Below, piece after piece: positions 44,533-53,198 of a DNA stretch of 53,198 nucleotides. Each line of letters begins with the position of its first letter. Position 1 is the stretch's first letter. The notes under the pieces were generated by a model. That model saw only the letters and a list, made by a program, of their open reading frames with translations, was not told where the DNA came from and made no database searches. The stretch comes from Roseovarius sp. TE539 (GTDB taxonomy: Bacteria > Pseudomonadota > Alphaproteobacteria > Rhodobacterales > Rhodobacteraceae), in contig NZ_QNGB01000024.1 of NCBI RefSeq assembly GCF_003298505.1, positions 1 to 53,198 on the forward strand, read 5' to 3'. The translations under genes and the position numbers were made by a program.

Positions 44533-46845
44533 CTACTGTGGCCGGCCGCGCGCGACCAGTGCCTTGGCCTCATGCGCCTTGAGAGACGGCCGTGCCGCCC
44601 TGTAGGCGCCGAGACCGCGGGCACTGGCGAGATCCGGAAACAGCGTCAGGATTTCGTCGCGTTGCTCCGCCTCGATACCACGTAGCGCGTCATCACCGGG
44701 CTGGAAACTCTCGGACCAGGCGGAATCGGCCAGCAGGACCTCATGGTGTTCACACATCACGTGAATGTAGCTCACGCCTTTCGCCGCGCCGGCCTGCTCG
44801 ATGCCGGGCAGGCCGGTCAGGTGTTTGGCGGCGACGAGAACCTCGCGTTCCCCGAAGAGCATTTCCGCCAGTTCATTGGCGATCAGCATCCGGTGATTGG
44901 GGCTTACCAGCATGTCACGATCCGGCATCCCGGTACCGAGCGCATCGCGCCGGATCAGGACCGGACAGAGATGCGGCGCGACCATCAGACGGGCGGCATC
45001 GAGCCTCCGGCGGCCGGTCCAGCAGATTTCGCGAAGGCCGTTGTCCCGGGTGATGACGCGATCGCCGGGGCGCAGATCCGTGATCATCTTGATGCCGCGC
45101 GGCGTGGCGATGCCCGTGCCCGGGGTAAAGCAAATCACGCGCTCGATCTCGGAGAAGTGGGCCGTGTGCGTCACTCCGCCCGACCCGTCGAGGAAATCCA
45201 CGGTGCCGGATTCGGGTCCCGTATGGGTGACCGAGGTCGAGAGTCCCGACAGGTCGAGCACGTCGATATCCGAGTCATCACTGTCTTCGCCACCGACGAT
45301 CCTGTGATCTCCGGCCTCCGTGACCGAAAAGGTATCGGACCCTGTATCACCCTCCAACGTGTCGTCGCCGGCACCGGCGAAGAGCGTGTCACCGCCCGCG
45401 CCCCCCTTGAGGAGGTCATCACCGGGTTCGAAACGGGTGAAGGACACGTTGTCGATCGCACCGCTGCCGTGGAGGGTGACATCCATGCGCGCCACGTTGT
45501 CGTTGTCGATCGTTTCCAGCCGTTCACCGCCATCGCCGGTTGCGGAAACCGGGATGGACTGGATCAGCGCGCCCTCGTCGTCAAGCAGGTCGATCTTTGC
45601 CCCTTCCTCGATGTCCTTGAAGGTCATCGAGTTCATCGTCACCGGATCGTCGAAAGTGAACTGGAAGGTGCCGCCGCTGCCATTGTCATCGGGATCGGAC
45701 GTGTCACCATCCTGTGACAGGATCAGAACCTTGCCGAGGGTCGCCGAGCCGAGATCGCCATCGCCACCGGTCGGGTTTTCGGTGTCGAAGATCATCGGCG
45801 GGTGGTCGGAATCCTCACTGGCAATCGTGACTCCGTGGCCTTGAAACTGTCCCGAAACGATGTCGCCGGTCGCGAGACCCTCGAAATCCAGCGTCGTGGC
45901 CTGATCACCGGCGCCACCGCCCGCCAGGGTATCGGATCCTTCACCGCCCGAGAGCGTGTCGTCGCCAAGGCCGCCATCGAGGCTGTCATCGCCGCCTTGC
46001 CCGAAGGCTTCGTCGTTGCCGGCGCCTCCGAGGATCGTGTCGTCGCCATCCTCGAAGGGCGTGACCACGGGATCCTCGATCAGGTCACCGCTGAAGCTGA
46101 ACCCGGAATTCGTGGACCGTGTTTCGAGCGTGAACTCGATGAACTCCCGGTTTTCGAATTCCGCCGAGAACCATGCATCCGGATCGGACGGATCATTCTG
46201 TTCGGTGCCCGAGGCGGTCACGGTGCCGGAGCCGGTGGTGGTTTCGAGAGACGTCTCCGATGTGGTCGAGAAACTGATGAAGCTGTCCGCGTCGATGGTC
46301 ACGGACTCACGGTCGCCGGGGCTGTTGCGGTCGAGGTCGTTTATGGTGGCGGTGGAGTTGAGGGCCACCGGATCACCGGTGGCCGGATCGAAGAATTCCA
46401 TCCGGAAGCTGGCCGTTTTGCCGCCCATGGACTCGTCCGAGCTGCCGTTGAGCAGGATTTCGAATCCGTCGCCGCCGCTCAGGTCAACGTCCAGATGATC
46501 ATCGCTGGTGCCGGTCAGGACGATGCGTGCGGAGATCGAAGTGCCATCTTCAAGCTGAGCGACATCGGAATAGACCGCCGTATCGCCGACATCCGCATTG
46601 TTGTTTCCGTGAGAGGTGTCCGACACGAGGTTCGAAATGCTCAGCTCAAGCGGAGTCGCGTCGTTGCCAAGCGAGGTGCCATCGCCGGCATCACCGAAGA
46701 TCGTGTCGTCGCCATCACCGCCGAGGATGCTGTCGCTTCCACCCTCTCCGGACACCCGGTCGGCCCCTGCAAGAGCCTCGATGGTGTCATCTTCGTTGGT
46801 TCCGGGAATCGTGTCGTTGCTGCCCGTGCCGTCGATATCGGCCAT
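44533..46845 (-). CDS. RTX repeat protein with C-terminal Hint domain (copy A)
   Basis: A 770-residue acidic protein without a classical signal peptide, as for type I substrates. RTX nonapeptide-like repeats occur near the N-terminus (GGDGDDTIFGDAGDG), in the middle (GDDTILGGAGNDEAFGQGGD onward) and again before residue 510. Between them lie beta-rich domains, one with QGHGVTIASEDSDHPP. A Hint_2 domain starts at C572 (CFTPGTGIATPRG) with RPGDRVITRDNG and SPNHRM. The Hint family can self-cleave; the C-terminal end of about 60 residues (ESFQPGDDALRG) is shared with copy B. AAGGAGA precedes the ATG. Calcium binding and secretion are inferred. Confidence 0.86.
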   Translation of the reverse strand: MADIDGTGSNDTIPGTNEDDTIEALAGADRVSGEGGSDSILGGDGDDTIFGDAGDGTSLGNDATPLELSISNLVSDTSHGNNNADVGDTAVYSDVAQLEDGTSISARIVLTGTSDDHLDVDLSGGDGFEILLNGSSDESMGGKTASFRMEFFDPATGDPVALNSTATINDLDRNSPGDRESVTIDADSFISFSTTSETSLETTTGSGTVTASGTEQNDPSDPDAWFSAEFENREFIEFTLETRSTNSGFSFSGDLIEDPVVTPFEDGDDTILGGAGNDEAFGQGGDDSLDGGLGDDTLSGGEGSDTLAGGGAGDQATTLDFEGLATGDIVSGQFQGHGVTIASEDSDHPPMIFDTENPTGGDGDLGSATLGKVLILSQDGDTSDPDDNGSGGTFQFTFDDPVTMNSMTFKDIEEGAKIDLLDDEGALIQSIPVSATGDGGERLETIDNDNVARMDVTLHGSGAIDNVSFTRFEPGDDLLKGGAGGDTLFAGAGDDTLEGDTGSDTFSVTEAGDHRIVGGEDSDDSDIDVLDLSGLSTSVTHTGPESGTVDFLDGSGGVTHTAHFSEIERVICFTPGTGIATPRGIKMITDLRPGDRVITRDNGLREICWTGRRRLDAARLMVAPHLCPVLIRRDALGTGMPDRDMLVSPNHRMLIANELAEMLFGEREVLVAAKHLTGLPGIEQAGAAKGVSYIHVMCEHHEVLLADSAWSESFQPGDDALRGIEAEQRDEILTLFPDLASARGLGAYRAARPSLKAHEAKALVARGRPQ

Positions 46846-47140
46846 GCGGAGGTCTCCTTGCCTGTATCACGCCGCGGTTGACCCTTCACGAAGGGCGCCC
46901 CCGCTTCCGCGGCTTACCGTTTACTCATGGCGCAAGTATGGCGCAGGGCGCAAAAATTGCCATGGACGGCGAAAAAGCCACCCATGGGAGATGCGCGACC
47001 GCAACAGAAACCGTGTGATTGTACGTCACCAACGAAACAATCCCGGACAAAAGCCGGGATTGTCCCTTTCGGACCCGAAACGCCCCCGGAATCGCGCCCG
47101 GCACCGGCGCAGTTTCCCGCGCCGGTCGGCTGCAAATGCC
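46846..47140. other. Intergenic region between the two RTX-Hint genes
   Basis: These 295 bases contain the terminator at 47037-47063 for copy B and, nearer to 46846, presumably the promoter of copy A. No gene of its own is seen. Confidence 0.5.
47037..47063 (-). terminator. Rho-independent terminator after RTX-Hint copy B
   Basis: ACAATCCCGG and CCGGGATTGT make a perfect 10-bp stem with a 7-base loop. On the minus strand a T-rich stretch (TTCGTT after the stem's TTGT) follows, about 78 bases after the copy B stop. Best terminator in the window. Confidence 0.8.
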
Positions 47141-49849
47141 TTATTCCGCGACCAGCAGGCCCGCCTCGTGCTTTTTGAGCGACCGGCGGGCGGATTGGTA
47201 GGCCCTGATCCCCTCGGCCTCGGCCAGTTCCGGGAAGAGTTCGAGGATTTCCGCCCTGCTTTCCTCTCCCATGCCGTCAAGGGTCTGTTCACCGGGCTGG
47301 AAGCTCTCGGTCCAGGCCCCGTTCGACAGAACCACCTCGTGCTGGTCGAACATGAAGTGAATATAGCTGACGCCACTTGCCTCGCGGACCTCGTCCACGC
47401 CTTCGAGTCCGGTCAGGTGCTTAGCCGCGGCAAGCACCTCGCGATCCTCGAAATAGAGCGCGGTCTTGTCGTTGTTCATCAGCACCCTGTGCTGCGGACT
47501 GACCAGCATGTCACGCTCGGGCAGGCCGCGGCCGAGGGCGCCGGCACGGATGAGCACCGGGCGCATGTGCGGCGCGGCACCAAGTTCCGCGGTGCCAAGA
47601 TCGCGACGGCCGGCCCAGCGGATTTCCTGCAGGCCATTGTCGCGGGTGATCACACGGTCCCCGGGCCTCAGATCCTCGACCGGGCGTTCGCCGTAAGGTG
47701 TGGCGATAACCGTCCCCGGCGTGAAGCAGGGCACGATCCGCTCGATCTCGGAATAGGTCATCGAACCGGTGACGCTGCCACCCGGGCTGTCGAGGAAGTT
47801 GATCGTGCCGCTGGTGGAGTCGCCATCGGGATCGGTGGTCTCACCGACCCTTTCGAACGGTCCAAGGCCAGTCAGGTCCAGCGTGTCGAAATCATCGCCA
47901 AGGGTGCCGCCATCGACGTCGTCGCCATCCGCGTCAGAGACAGAGGTGATGATGAACGTGTCGCGATCAGCACCGCCGGTCATGGTGTCGGCGCCGGCCC
48001 CGCCTATGATCGTGTCATCATCGACCCCGCCGTGCAGGGTATCTTCACCGGCACCGCCTTCCAGCGTGTCGTTGTCGTCCTCACCGAAGATGAGGTCATC
48101 GCCACCCCCGCCGAGAAGCGAATCGTCGCCATTGTCCAACTCGGGGTCGATGGGATCGGGAATGTTGACGGCGGGATCGTCGATGCCACCATAGATCGTG
48201 TCGTCGCCACGACCACCGAATACGGTGTCGCTGCCTTCACCGGCAGTGATTTCATCATCGCCGTCAGCGCCGTAGATTTCGTCGTCGTCCAGCCCGCCGT
48301 CGATGGTATCATCACCGGCGCCGCCACTGATCCAGTCGGCATCGTCGCCGGTGTTGATCGAGTCGTCACCGCCGCCGCCATCAACCGTATCGCGGTCGTT
48401 CAATTGGTTGGGGTCTTCATCCACGACACTTCCGAAGCCGTCATCGGGAAGCGGGTCACTTCCCGACGTGTCGATGGTATCGTCGCCCGAGCCGCCGATC
48501 ACGGAATCGCTGCCGTCTCCGCCGATCAGCACGTCATCGCCACCGCGCCCGTCGATCGTGTCGTTGCCGGCGCCCCCGTCGAAGAAGTTGCTGAACACAT
48601 TCGGGTCCGAGGTGCCCTGCTGGTTGAAGCCGACGAGAAGATCGTCATGATTCGAGCCGATCGCACCGTCGATGCCATTGATGATCGTGTCGTTATCGGC
48701 GTCACCGCCCGAGAGGCTGGAGGTTGAGAGGTTGACAGTCACGGCCGCGCCAGAGGTGGAGTAGTCGATCACGTCCTCGTCACGACCGCCGTCGAAGCTG
48801 TCGGCGCCGTCGCCGCCGACAAAGGTGTCGTCCTCGTCCCCGCCGCGCAGGATATTGGTGCCGTCGCCGCCCGAAAGCAGGTCTGCCCCGGCACCGCCCT
48901 CAATGCTGTCATCGCCGCCTTCGCCGTAGATCTCGTCGGCGCCCGCGCCGCCCAGCAGGGTGTCGTCCCCCCCCGTGCCGGGATCCGCCACCGGCGCGTC
49001 GTAATAGACGTCCGTGACCCAGATACCCGAGTTGAAGTCGCCTTCGCTGTGCTCGATCTTGATCTTGTCGAACGGGCCGTCGATTTGCACTCGCGCCGAG
49101 AAATCATCCTCGTTTGGCTGCGCGTATTCATCCGGACCGGGGTTGTCGGTGCGCGCTGTGTTCCCGGAAACATCGAGTTTGCTGCCACCCGTCAGGTTAA
49201 CCGTGACCGGCACGCCATCCAGCTCGGCGGTGACGGTCACCATGCCGGACCCGTCGATATCGTTGATACGGAAATCCGCATTCTCGACCGGCGTCGAAAA
49301 CCCGAGTTCGAAATTGGCGCTGCCGTCCCCGTCGCCCGTCAGATCACTTACCAGACCGCTCCCGGCGTCGATCGACTCGCTGCCGTCATCGATTCCCCCG
49401 ACGAACTGGTGCTCGTCCGAGAATTCATGGTCGACACGCGAGCTGGATTGGTCGGTAACCGTGAAGGTCACATCGACGTTGCCCGTGTTCTGGGTAAAGT
49501 GGGACAACGGATCTTCGTCTTCGATCGGGTTCGGTCCATTTGGATCGGGCGCCTTGTCCCATTCGAAGCTCTCGCGCACGATGCCGTCGAACTGTTCGTC
49601 GGAAAGATCGCTGTCGCCGTAAATCAGGTCGTCGCCGGTTCCACCCTTGACGCTGTCGTTGCCAGCCCCGGCAACGACGGTATCGTCGCCCTCGAAGGCG
49701 AAGATGGTATCATCATCGCCGTCGAAGCCGTCGACCTGGTCACCATCGGCATCGATGAAGAACGGCAGGATCAGATCACTGCCGGTCGTTCCGTCGACAA
49801 TTCCGTTCGGGCCTATCCCCGATCCGGAGCCTGAGCTTGATCCACTCAT
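47141..49849 (-). CDS. RTX repeat protein with C-terminal Hint domain (copy B)
   Basis: A 902-residue acidic protein, paralogous to copy A in the Hint part. N-terminal low-complexity Ser/Gly, RTX repeats (DDDTIFAFEGDDTVVAGAGND), then a beta-sandwich region (FTQNTGNVDVTFTVTDQSSS to FNSGIWVTDVYYD), then long RTX arrays (about 330-620; GGDGADSFDGG, GGRGDDTIYGG). Hint domain from C708 (CFTPGTVIATPYG), with RPGDRVITRDNG and SPQHRV. ATG 49849 with AGAAGGA upstream is preferred; an upstream ATG at 49969 adds a basic stretch without similarity. The RTX repeats suggest calcium-dependent folding outside the cell. Function of the pair unknown. Confidence 0.87.
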   Translation of the reverse strand: MSGSSSGSGSGIGPNGIVDGTTGSDLILPFFIDADGDQVDGFDGDDDTIFAFEGDDTVVAGAGNDSVKGGTGDDLIYGDSDLSDEQFDGIVRESFEWDKAPDPNGPNPIEDEDPLSHFTQNTGNVDVTFTVTDQSSSRVDHEFSDEHQFVGGIDDGSESIDAGSGLVSDLTGDGDGSANFELGFSTPVENADFRINDIDGSGMVTVTAELDGVPVTVNLTGGSKLDVSGNTARTDNPGPDEYAQPNEDDFSARVQIDGPFDKIKIEHSEGDFNSGIWVTDVYYDAPVADPGTGGDDTLLGGAGADEIYGEGGDDSIEGGAGADLLSGGDGTNILRGGDEDDTFVGGDGADSFDGGRDEDVIDYSTSGAAVTVNLSTSSLSGGDADNDTIINGIDGAIGSNHDDLLVGFNQQGTSDPNVFSNFFDGGAGNDTIDGRGGDDVLIGGDGSDSVIGGSGDDTIDTSGSDPLPDDGFGSVVDEDPNQLNDRDTVDGGGGDDSINTGDDADWISGGAGDDTIDGGLDDDEIYGADGDDEITAGEGSDTVFGGRGDDTIYGGIDDPAVNIPDPIDPELDNGDDSLLGGGGDDLIFGEDDNDTLEGGAGEDTLHGGVDDDTIIGGAGADTMTGGADRDTFIITSVSDADGDDVDGGTLGDDFDTLDLTGLGPFERVGETTDPDGDSTSGTINFLDSPGGSVTGSMTYSEIERIVPCFTPGTVIATPYGERPVEDLRPGDRVITRDNGLQEIRWAGRRDLGTAELGAAPHMRPVLIRAGALGRGLPERDMLVSPQHRVLMNNDKTALYFEDREVLAAAKHLTGLEGVDEVREASGVSYIHFMFDQHEVVLSNGAWTESFQPGEQTLDGMGEESRAEILELFPELAEAEGIRAYQSARRSLKKHEAGLLVAE

Positions 49850-50112
49850 TTGCACAATCCTTCTGTTTTCAATTCCCCAAGGTCGTCCTGCGACCCGTGT
49901 AACGTCATGCGTGCCGACAACTTTCGGTTGCGCGCATCCCTTTTCCCCGGCAATACCTGTTCCCGACACATCCCTTCCGGACGATGCGAAAAGCGACTAA
50001 GGCTTCCGGACAAGGCCGGGGCATGTGCGCGCGACGCGTTTCGGCCACGCCATGAGCGGCGACGTGAGTCCGCCCGGCCGGACGGGCACGATACTAGCTG
50101 AGGGAGAGTGCC

Positions 50113-51132
50113 ATGACTGACAGCGAAGCCGCAGCCGAGGCTGGCGAGATCGCCCGGCGGGCCGCCGCGCTTCTGGGTCGGCGGGTGGAGCGCATCACCG
50201 CACCGGCCGGGCGCGAACAGGCGAGCTGGCGAATACATCTGTCCGACGACACGATGATCGTCACCCGCCGCACGGACCCTGAGCGAGCTGCGCGCGAACG
50301 GATGGTTCTGTCCCGGCTGGCCCCGCTGACCGACGCGGTTCCGCGCCTTCTGGCCGCCGAGGAAGAACTGACAATCCAGTCCGATCTTGGCCGCGACCGC
50401 CTGAGCGTTGCGGCAAATCGCGCCGACGCCGGGCAGCGCCACAAGCTGGCGCGGGACACCGTTGACTCGATCCTGGCGATACAGCGCGCGGCGGTCACAG
50501 CCGGGCTGGCCGAGGAGCCGACGCTGCCTGCGGTTGGTCGCGATGCCGGGATCACCAGCCGCCGTCTGGACGCGATCACGGCGCTGGCACAGGCGCTCGG
50601 GGCGGAACCGCCGACCCTTGACCGCGCCCTCGTGACCGACGCGATGGCTGTTGCGCCCGTCGGCTTCGTGCGGGGCGACTGCCGTGCGGGCAATGCCGTG
50701 CTGGACTCTGCGGGCATGGTGCGCTGGTTCGATTTCGAGGATGCCGGCCGCGGACCGGGCGCCGAGGATTTTGTCCGCCTTATGAACGACGAGACATGGC
50801 CGCTGTCGCCCGAGGCGATGCTGGAGATCATCGGCGCGCGTCTCGACCCGCGGGACACTGACGACCCGGAGGCGTATCTGGCCGATCTGCGCGCCCGCGC
50901 CGTCTTGCATGCGGGCGGTCGCCTGGGACGGATCCTGCGCCGCGCCCATCGCGAGGGTTGGCAGATCCGCGCGGAAATCCTGCGACGCGACCGGCTGGGC
51001 GCGCATCCGGCGATGGCTGCCGCTCTCGCCGACCGGGCGGCGCGACTGGCTGCGGACTGTCCGCTCTGTCATGGCGCGGAAACCGTGTTCACCGCCGCCG
51101 CGCACGCCGTGCGCGCCGTCTGGCAGCGGTGA
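50113..51132 (+). CDS. Aminoglycoside/choline-kinase-like phosphotransferase family protein
   Basis: A 339-residue kinase-like protein. The ATP side shows SWRIHLSDDTMIVTRR with the usual beta-strand Lys replaced by Arg-rich sequence. The catalytic loop is FVRGDCRAGNAVL (RGD with the conserved Asp and Asn, instead of HGD), and the metal site is FDFEDAGRGP. C-terminal CPLCH may be a small metal site. These features place it in the APH/ChoK superfamily, but a changed His and the atypical lysine make the substrate uncertain. It need not be a resistance gene. GGGAGAG lies before the ATG. Divergent from RTX-Hint copy B. Confidence 0.75.
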   Translation: MTDSEAAAEAGEIARRAAALLGRRVERITAPAGREQASWRIHLSDDTMIVTRRTDPERAARERMVLSRLAPLTDAVPRLLAAEEELTIQSDLGRDRLSVAANRADAGQRHKLARDTVDSILAIQRAAVTAGLAEEPTLPAVGRDAGITSRRLDAITALAQALGAEPPTLDRALVTDAMAVAPVGFVRGDCRAGNAVLDSAGMVRWFDFEDAGRGPGAEDFVRLMNDETWPLSPEAMLEIIGARLDPRDTDDPEAYLADLRARAVLHAGGRLGRILRRAHREGWQIRAEILRRDRLGAHPAMAAALADRAARLAADCPLCHGAETVFTAAAHAVRAVWQR

Positions 51133-52119
51133 CGATCGCGCGGGAATGCCGAGGAACGAGTCATCGAGCAGACTGTTATCGATGTCGCCATCGATCCCCC
51201 TCACTGACATCTTTCCACTCCCATTGTGCGATACGGTCGTCTCAACCGCTTCTCGGACATTCGACTCATCTGCCCGGGACCGATGATGATTCCACGGGCT
51301 TCGAGGCGACCGTCGTAACCGCAAGCATGAGATGCGATGGCCCGGCATCACAGTCGTGGTCGGTAGCTTTGCCATCGTCTTCTCCTTACCGCGGGCGGGT
51401 GCCCGGCCTTCCGCCTCGTGGCGAACAAAACTCCTGCCCCCCCGACAGGCCGGCGCGACCGCCGCGTGCCCGGCACCGGGCGGGATGTTCGGGTTCGCCA
51501 CCGGCAGCCGGGCGCCGCGCCGCGCTGGCGCCTGCGTCCCGGTTTCCAGACCATGCTTTGCCTCAGCACGGCGAACGCACGAACAACATCCCGTCGATGC
51601 ATTTCACGCGCAGTCGCCCCCACGACCAACAGACCTCGCCCCCCAGCTAGGCAAACGCATTCTTACCCCGTACCGGCGCGACCACAAAGGCAAATCTGAC
51701 GGCAACGTGACCGCAATCCGCCACAATTGGGTCCTCAACATGACGAAACCGGACACGGAACAGCCCTGACGGGCAGCGATTGTTTCCAGCCCCGCATTGA
51801 CGGTCCACCCGTCCAGAGCCTTGAAACAAAGGGCCCGGGACGGTGCGGCGGCCGGATCAACCGGGATCGCTTCGGGGAACTGTTTCCATCTTCGCGACGA
51901 GCACCCCGAGTCCGCGCCATCACCCGGCATTGCCGCACGGGCCAAGCGTCCGCGGAACGTTTTGTTTCCGCTTCAAGGTCAATCCACGCGCACGCGGCCT
52001 TTTCACGATCATCCGGAAACGTCCCCGGCTCGAATCGCCACGCACCCTGGCCTTGCCCCGCATTGCCCGCCCGGCCCTCGCCCGGTTAGGGTGGCGCGAC
52101 GCGGTGAAGGGACGGGGCA
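51133..52119. other. Long stretch without a convincing gene
   Basis: Nearly 1 kb between the phosphotransferase gene and the pentapeptide-repeat gene. Bases 51150-51350 are less GC-rich than the neighbours. Several open frames exist on both strands but none has recognisable protein character; one minus-strand ATG (51375) has a perfect AAGGAG site but its frame runs antisense through the phosphotransferase. No tRNA or terminator was identified. It may be decayed DNA, perhaps linked to the nearby insertion element. Confidence 0.4.
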
Positions 52120-53094
52120 TTGGGCGACGGCGGCAACACCATCACATTGACACTGACATGGCAGGTGTTCGGAACCGCGATGACGGTGCTCGCAGTCGTG
52201 GTTCTGTCCGCCTTCGTCTTGCTTGCCACGGGCAAGGGCCGGCTCGATCTCGGGCGCGAACGGATGGGGCTGGAGGGCCTGCCCCATTTTGTCGTGCTGA
52301 TCCTGACGGTCATATGGGCGGCGCTCCTGCTGACCCTGCTCTGGGGTGTCTTCTGGGTGATCTTCGGGATCATGGACAGAACCGCCGCACCGACGCAGGC
52401 GGAGGGCCTGGACCTGCGCTGGTCACTGCTGACCCTCACGGCCCTCACGGCCGCACTGGGCGCGGTGATCTCCCTGCCCTTCACGCTGATCCGCATGGCG
52501 CTCAACCGCCGCCAGACCGAGACCGCCGAACAGGGCCACATCAACGACCGGATCAACACCGCCGTGCAGGGGCTGGGCGCGGAGAAGGAGGTGAACCGGC
52601 TCGGTCGACAAGTGACGTTGCTATTTAAAGAAGCCGAGGCTGTTTCTATCGAGTTTGAATGGAAGGACGAGCCATTACAGCTTCCGCCCGGTGCAACGCG
52701 TGGCAAAAACGAAAAATGGGAAAACATTGCTGTCACAATACCCAACCTCGAAGTCCGCATCGGGGCGATCTACGCGCTGGAGAGGATCACGCAGGACAGC
52801 GACCGCGACCATGTGCAGATCATGGAAATCCTCTGCGCCTATATCCGGGAAAATGCCAAAACAAGTGATCTAACGCCTAAAGAACTACCTTTTGAGCGTG
52901 GATCGCTTCGTGTCGACCTTCAAGCAGCTATCGACGTGATAGGTCGTAGATACGAGAGCCAAAAATCTGTAGAAAGGGCAAAAAGGTACCGATTGGACCT
53001 CAGAGGCACCGACCTGAGTTTCGCCAACTTCGCACGTGGTGACTTTAGCGCCGCAATTTTAGCAAGCTGCAGACTAGGCGGCGTCTGCATTTAG
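52120..53094 (+). CDS. Two-TM protein with pentapeptide repeats, 3' end truncated at IS
   Basis: A 324-residue protein. Two or three hydrophobic helices occupy about 14-35, 55-85 and 105-130. A cytoplasmic helix with ETAEQGHINDRINTAVQGLG leads to a conserved core (VRIGAIYALERITQDSDRDH, then VQIMEILCAYIRENA), and the C-terminus has the start of A(D/N)LxN-type pentapeptide repeats (LRGTDLSFANFARGDFSAAI). It stops abruptly four bases before a sequence that looks like an insertion-element end, so the repeat domain is probably truncated. Start TTG 52120 has GAAGGGA upstream. GC-rich blocks (52120-52600 and 52740-52855) alternate with AT-richer ones (52611-52740, 52855-53094). Function unknown. Confidence 0.7.
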   Translation: MGDGGNTITLTLTWQVFGTAMTVLAVVVLSAFVLLATGKGRLDLGRERMGLEGLPHFVVLILTVIWAALLLTLLWGVFWVIFGIMDRTAAPTQAEGLDLRWSLLTLTALTAALGAVISLPFTLIRMALNRRQTETAEQGHINDRINTAVQGLGAEKEVNRLGRQVTLLFKEAEAVSIEFEWKDEPLQLPPGATRGKNEKWENIAVTIPNLEVRIGAIYALERITQDSDRDHVQIMEILCAYIRENAKTSDLTPKELPFERGSLRVDLQAAIDVIGRRYESQKSVERAKRYRLDLRGTDLSFANFARGDFSAAILASCRLGGVCI

Positions 53095-53198
53095 GGGATT
53101 CCCAAATCGGTTCTCGTTTGATTCAAGATCAAAAACGGGAGGCGATCTTGAGCAGACGGACTTTGACAGACAGGCAGTGGGCGATCATCGAACCTTTG
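53095..53198 (+). mobile_element. Left end of an IS5-type insertion sequence
   Basis: The sequence GGGATTCCCAAATCGGTT right after the pentapeptide gene stop resembles the end of IS5-family (IS427-like) elements. A transposase start follows 53 bases on. Only about 104 bases are in the window, so the far end, the inverted repeat and the target duplication cannot be checked. Confidence 0.7.
53148..53198 (+). CDS. IS5-family transposase, N-terminal fragment
   Basis: TTG start at 53148 with GGGAGG 5 bases upstream. The 17 visible residues include SRRTLTDRQWAIIEPL, which matches the N-terminus of IS5-type (DUF4096) transposases (...LTDxQWxxIEPL...). The rest lies outside the window. Confidence 0.78.
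   Translation, partial: MSRRTLTDRQWAIIEPL

Noticed and set aside
46616..48727. A 703-residue plus-strand frame across the RTX-Hint genes
   Set aside because: Antisense to RTX repeats. It reads through the intergenic terminator and has no domain similarity.
49846..51375. Minus-strand frame starting at 51375 with a perfect AAGGAG site
   Set aside because: It runs antisense through the phosphotransferase gene and has no recognisable protein character; the site could be chance.
1..53198. CRISPR arrays, tRNA and rRNA genes
   Set aside because: No spaced direct repeats, tRNA cloverleaf or rRNA segments were recognised by eye. A dedicated tRNA scan was not possible.

Overview
The window is high-GC DNA from an alphaproteobacterium, most likely a Rhodobacterales (Roseobacter-type) chromosome. 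Three things point there: a SAM/SAH-type riboswitch in front of metK, an element known essentially from Rhodobacterales; an irr-fabA-fabB-fabI block; and a miaB / phoH-ybeY-corC-lnt-metK-trmB block. Most of it looks like ordinary chromosome. The left edge holds a decayed gene and the right edge runs into an insertion sequence.

Layout. 1-0.35 kb: remnant of an ABC1/AarF-type kinase gene lacking its catalytic part. 0.6-5.7 kb: a sensory set of an OmpR-type regulator, a periplasmic binding protein and a hybrid histidine kinase. 5.8-6.6 kb: an orphan regulator with a degenerate receiver domain. 7.0-8.3 kb: tadA and an RluB-type pseudouridine synthase. 8.4-14.7 kb: a six- to seven-gene membrane-stress/tellurite-type module (TerC, a 27-residue membrane peptide, XpaC-like, TelA, DUF2927 lipoprotein, SPFH-GYF protein, zinc-ribbon membrane protein). 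14.8-15.9 kb: a small heat-shock protein and dtd. 15.9-23.9 kb: a minus-strand operon for a Bap/LapA-like Ig-repeat adhesin and its dedicated type I secretion system. 24.3-34.3 kb: argE, then trmB, metK with its riboswitch, lnt, corC, ybeY, phoH, two exported proteins sharing an unnamed motif, and miaB. 34.4-36.7 kb: a conserved protein of unknown function and a GcvT/DmdA-like protein. 36.9-40.0 kb: fabI, fabB, fabA and divergent irr. 40.1-44.5 kb: a quinone oxidoreductase-like protein, a dimethylglycine/sarcosine dehydrogenase-like flavoprotein bracketed by two copies of a 35-bp repeat, and a MobA-like nucleotidyltransferase. 44.5-49.8 kb: two tandem RTX-Hint proteins. 50.1-51.1 kb: an aminoglycoside/choline-kinase-like phosphotransferase. 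After about 1 kb without a convincing gene comes a two-TM pentapeptide-repeat protein of mosaic composition that ends exactly where an IS5-type element begins.

How the parts fit. The adhesin and its ABC/HlyD/TolC-type genes form one secretion and biofilm unit. The two RTX-Hint proteins are also candidate type I substrates, but nothing here shows which exporter they use. The translation and envelope genes at 25.7-34.3 kb are housekeeping. The fab genes make unsaturated fatty acids next to the haem-responsive iron regulator irr. The most interesting material is the SPFH/zinc-ribbon/TelA module, the binding-protein-coupled hybrid kinase, the paired exported proteins with a shared motif, and the mosaic pentapeptide protein at the IS boundary. 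No tRNA, rRNA or CRISPR array was recognised.
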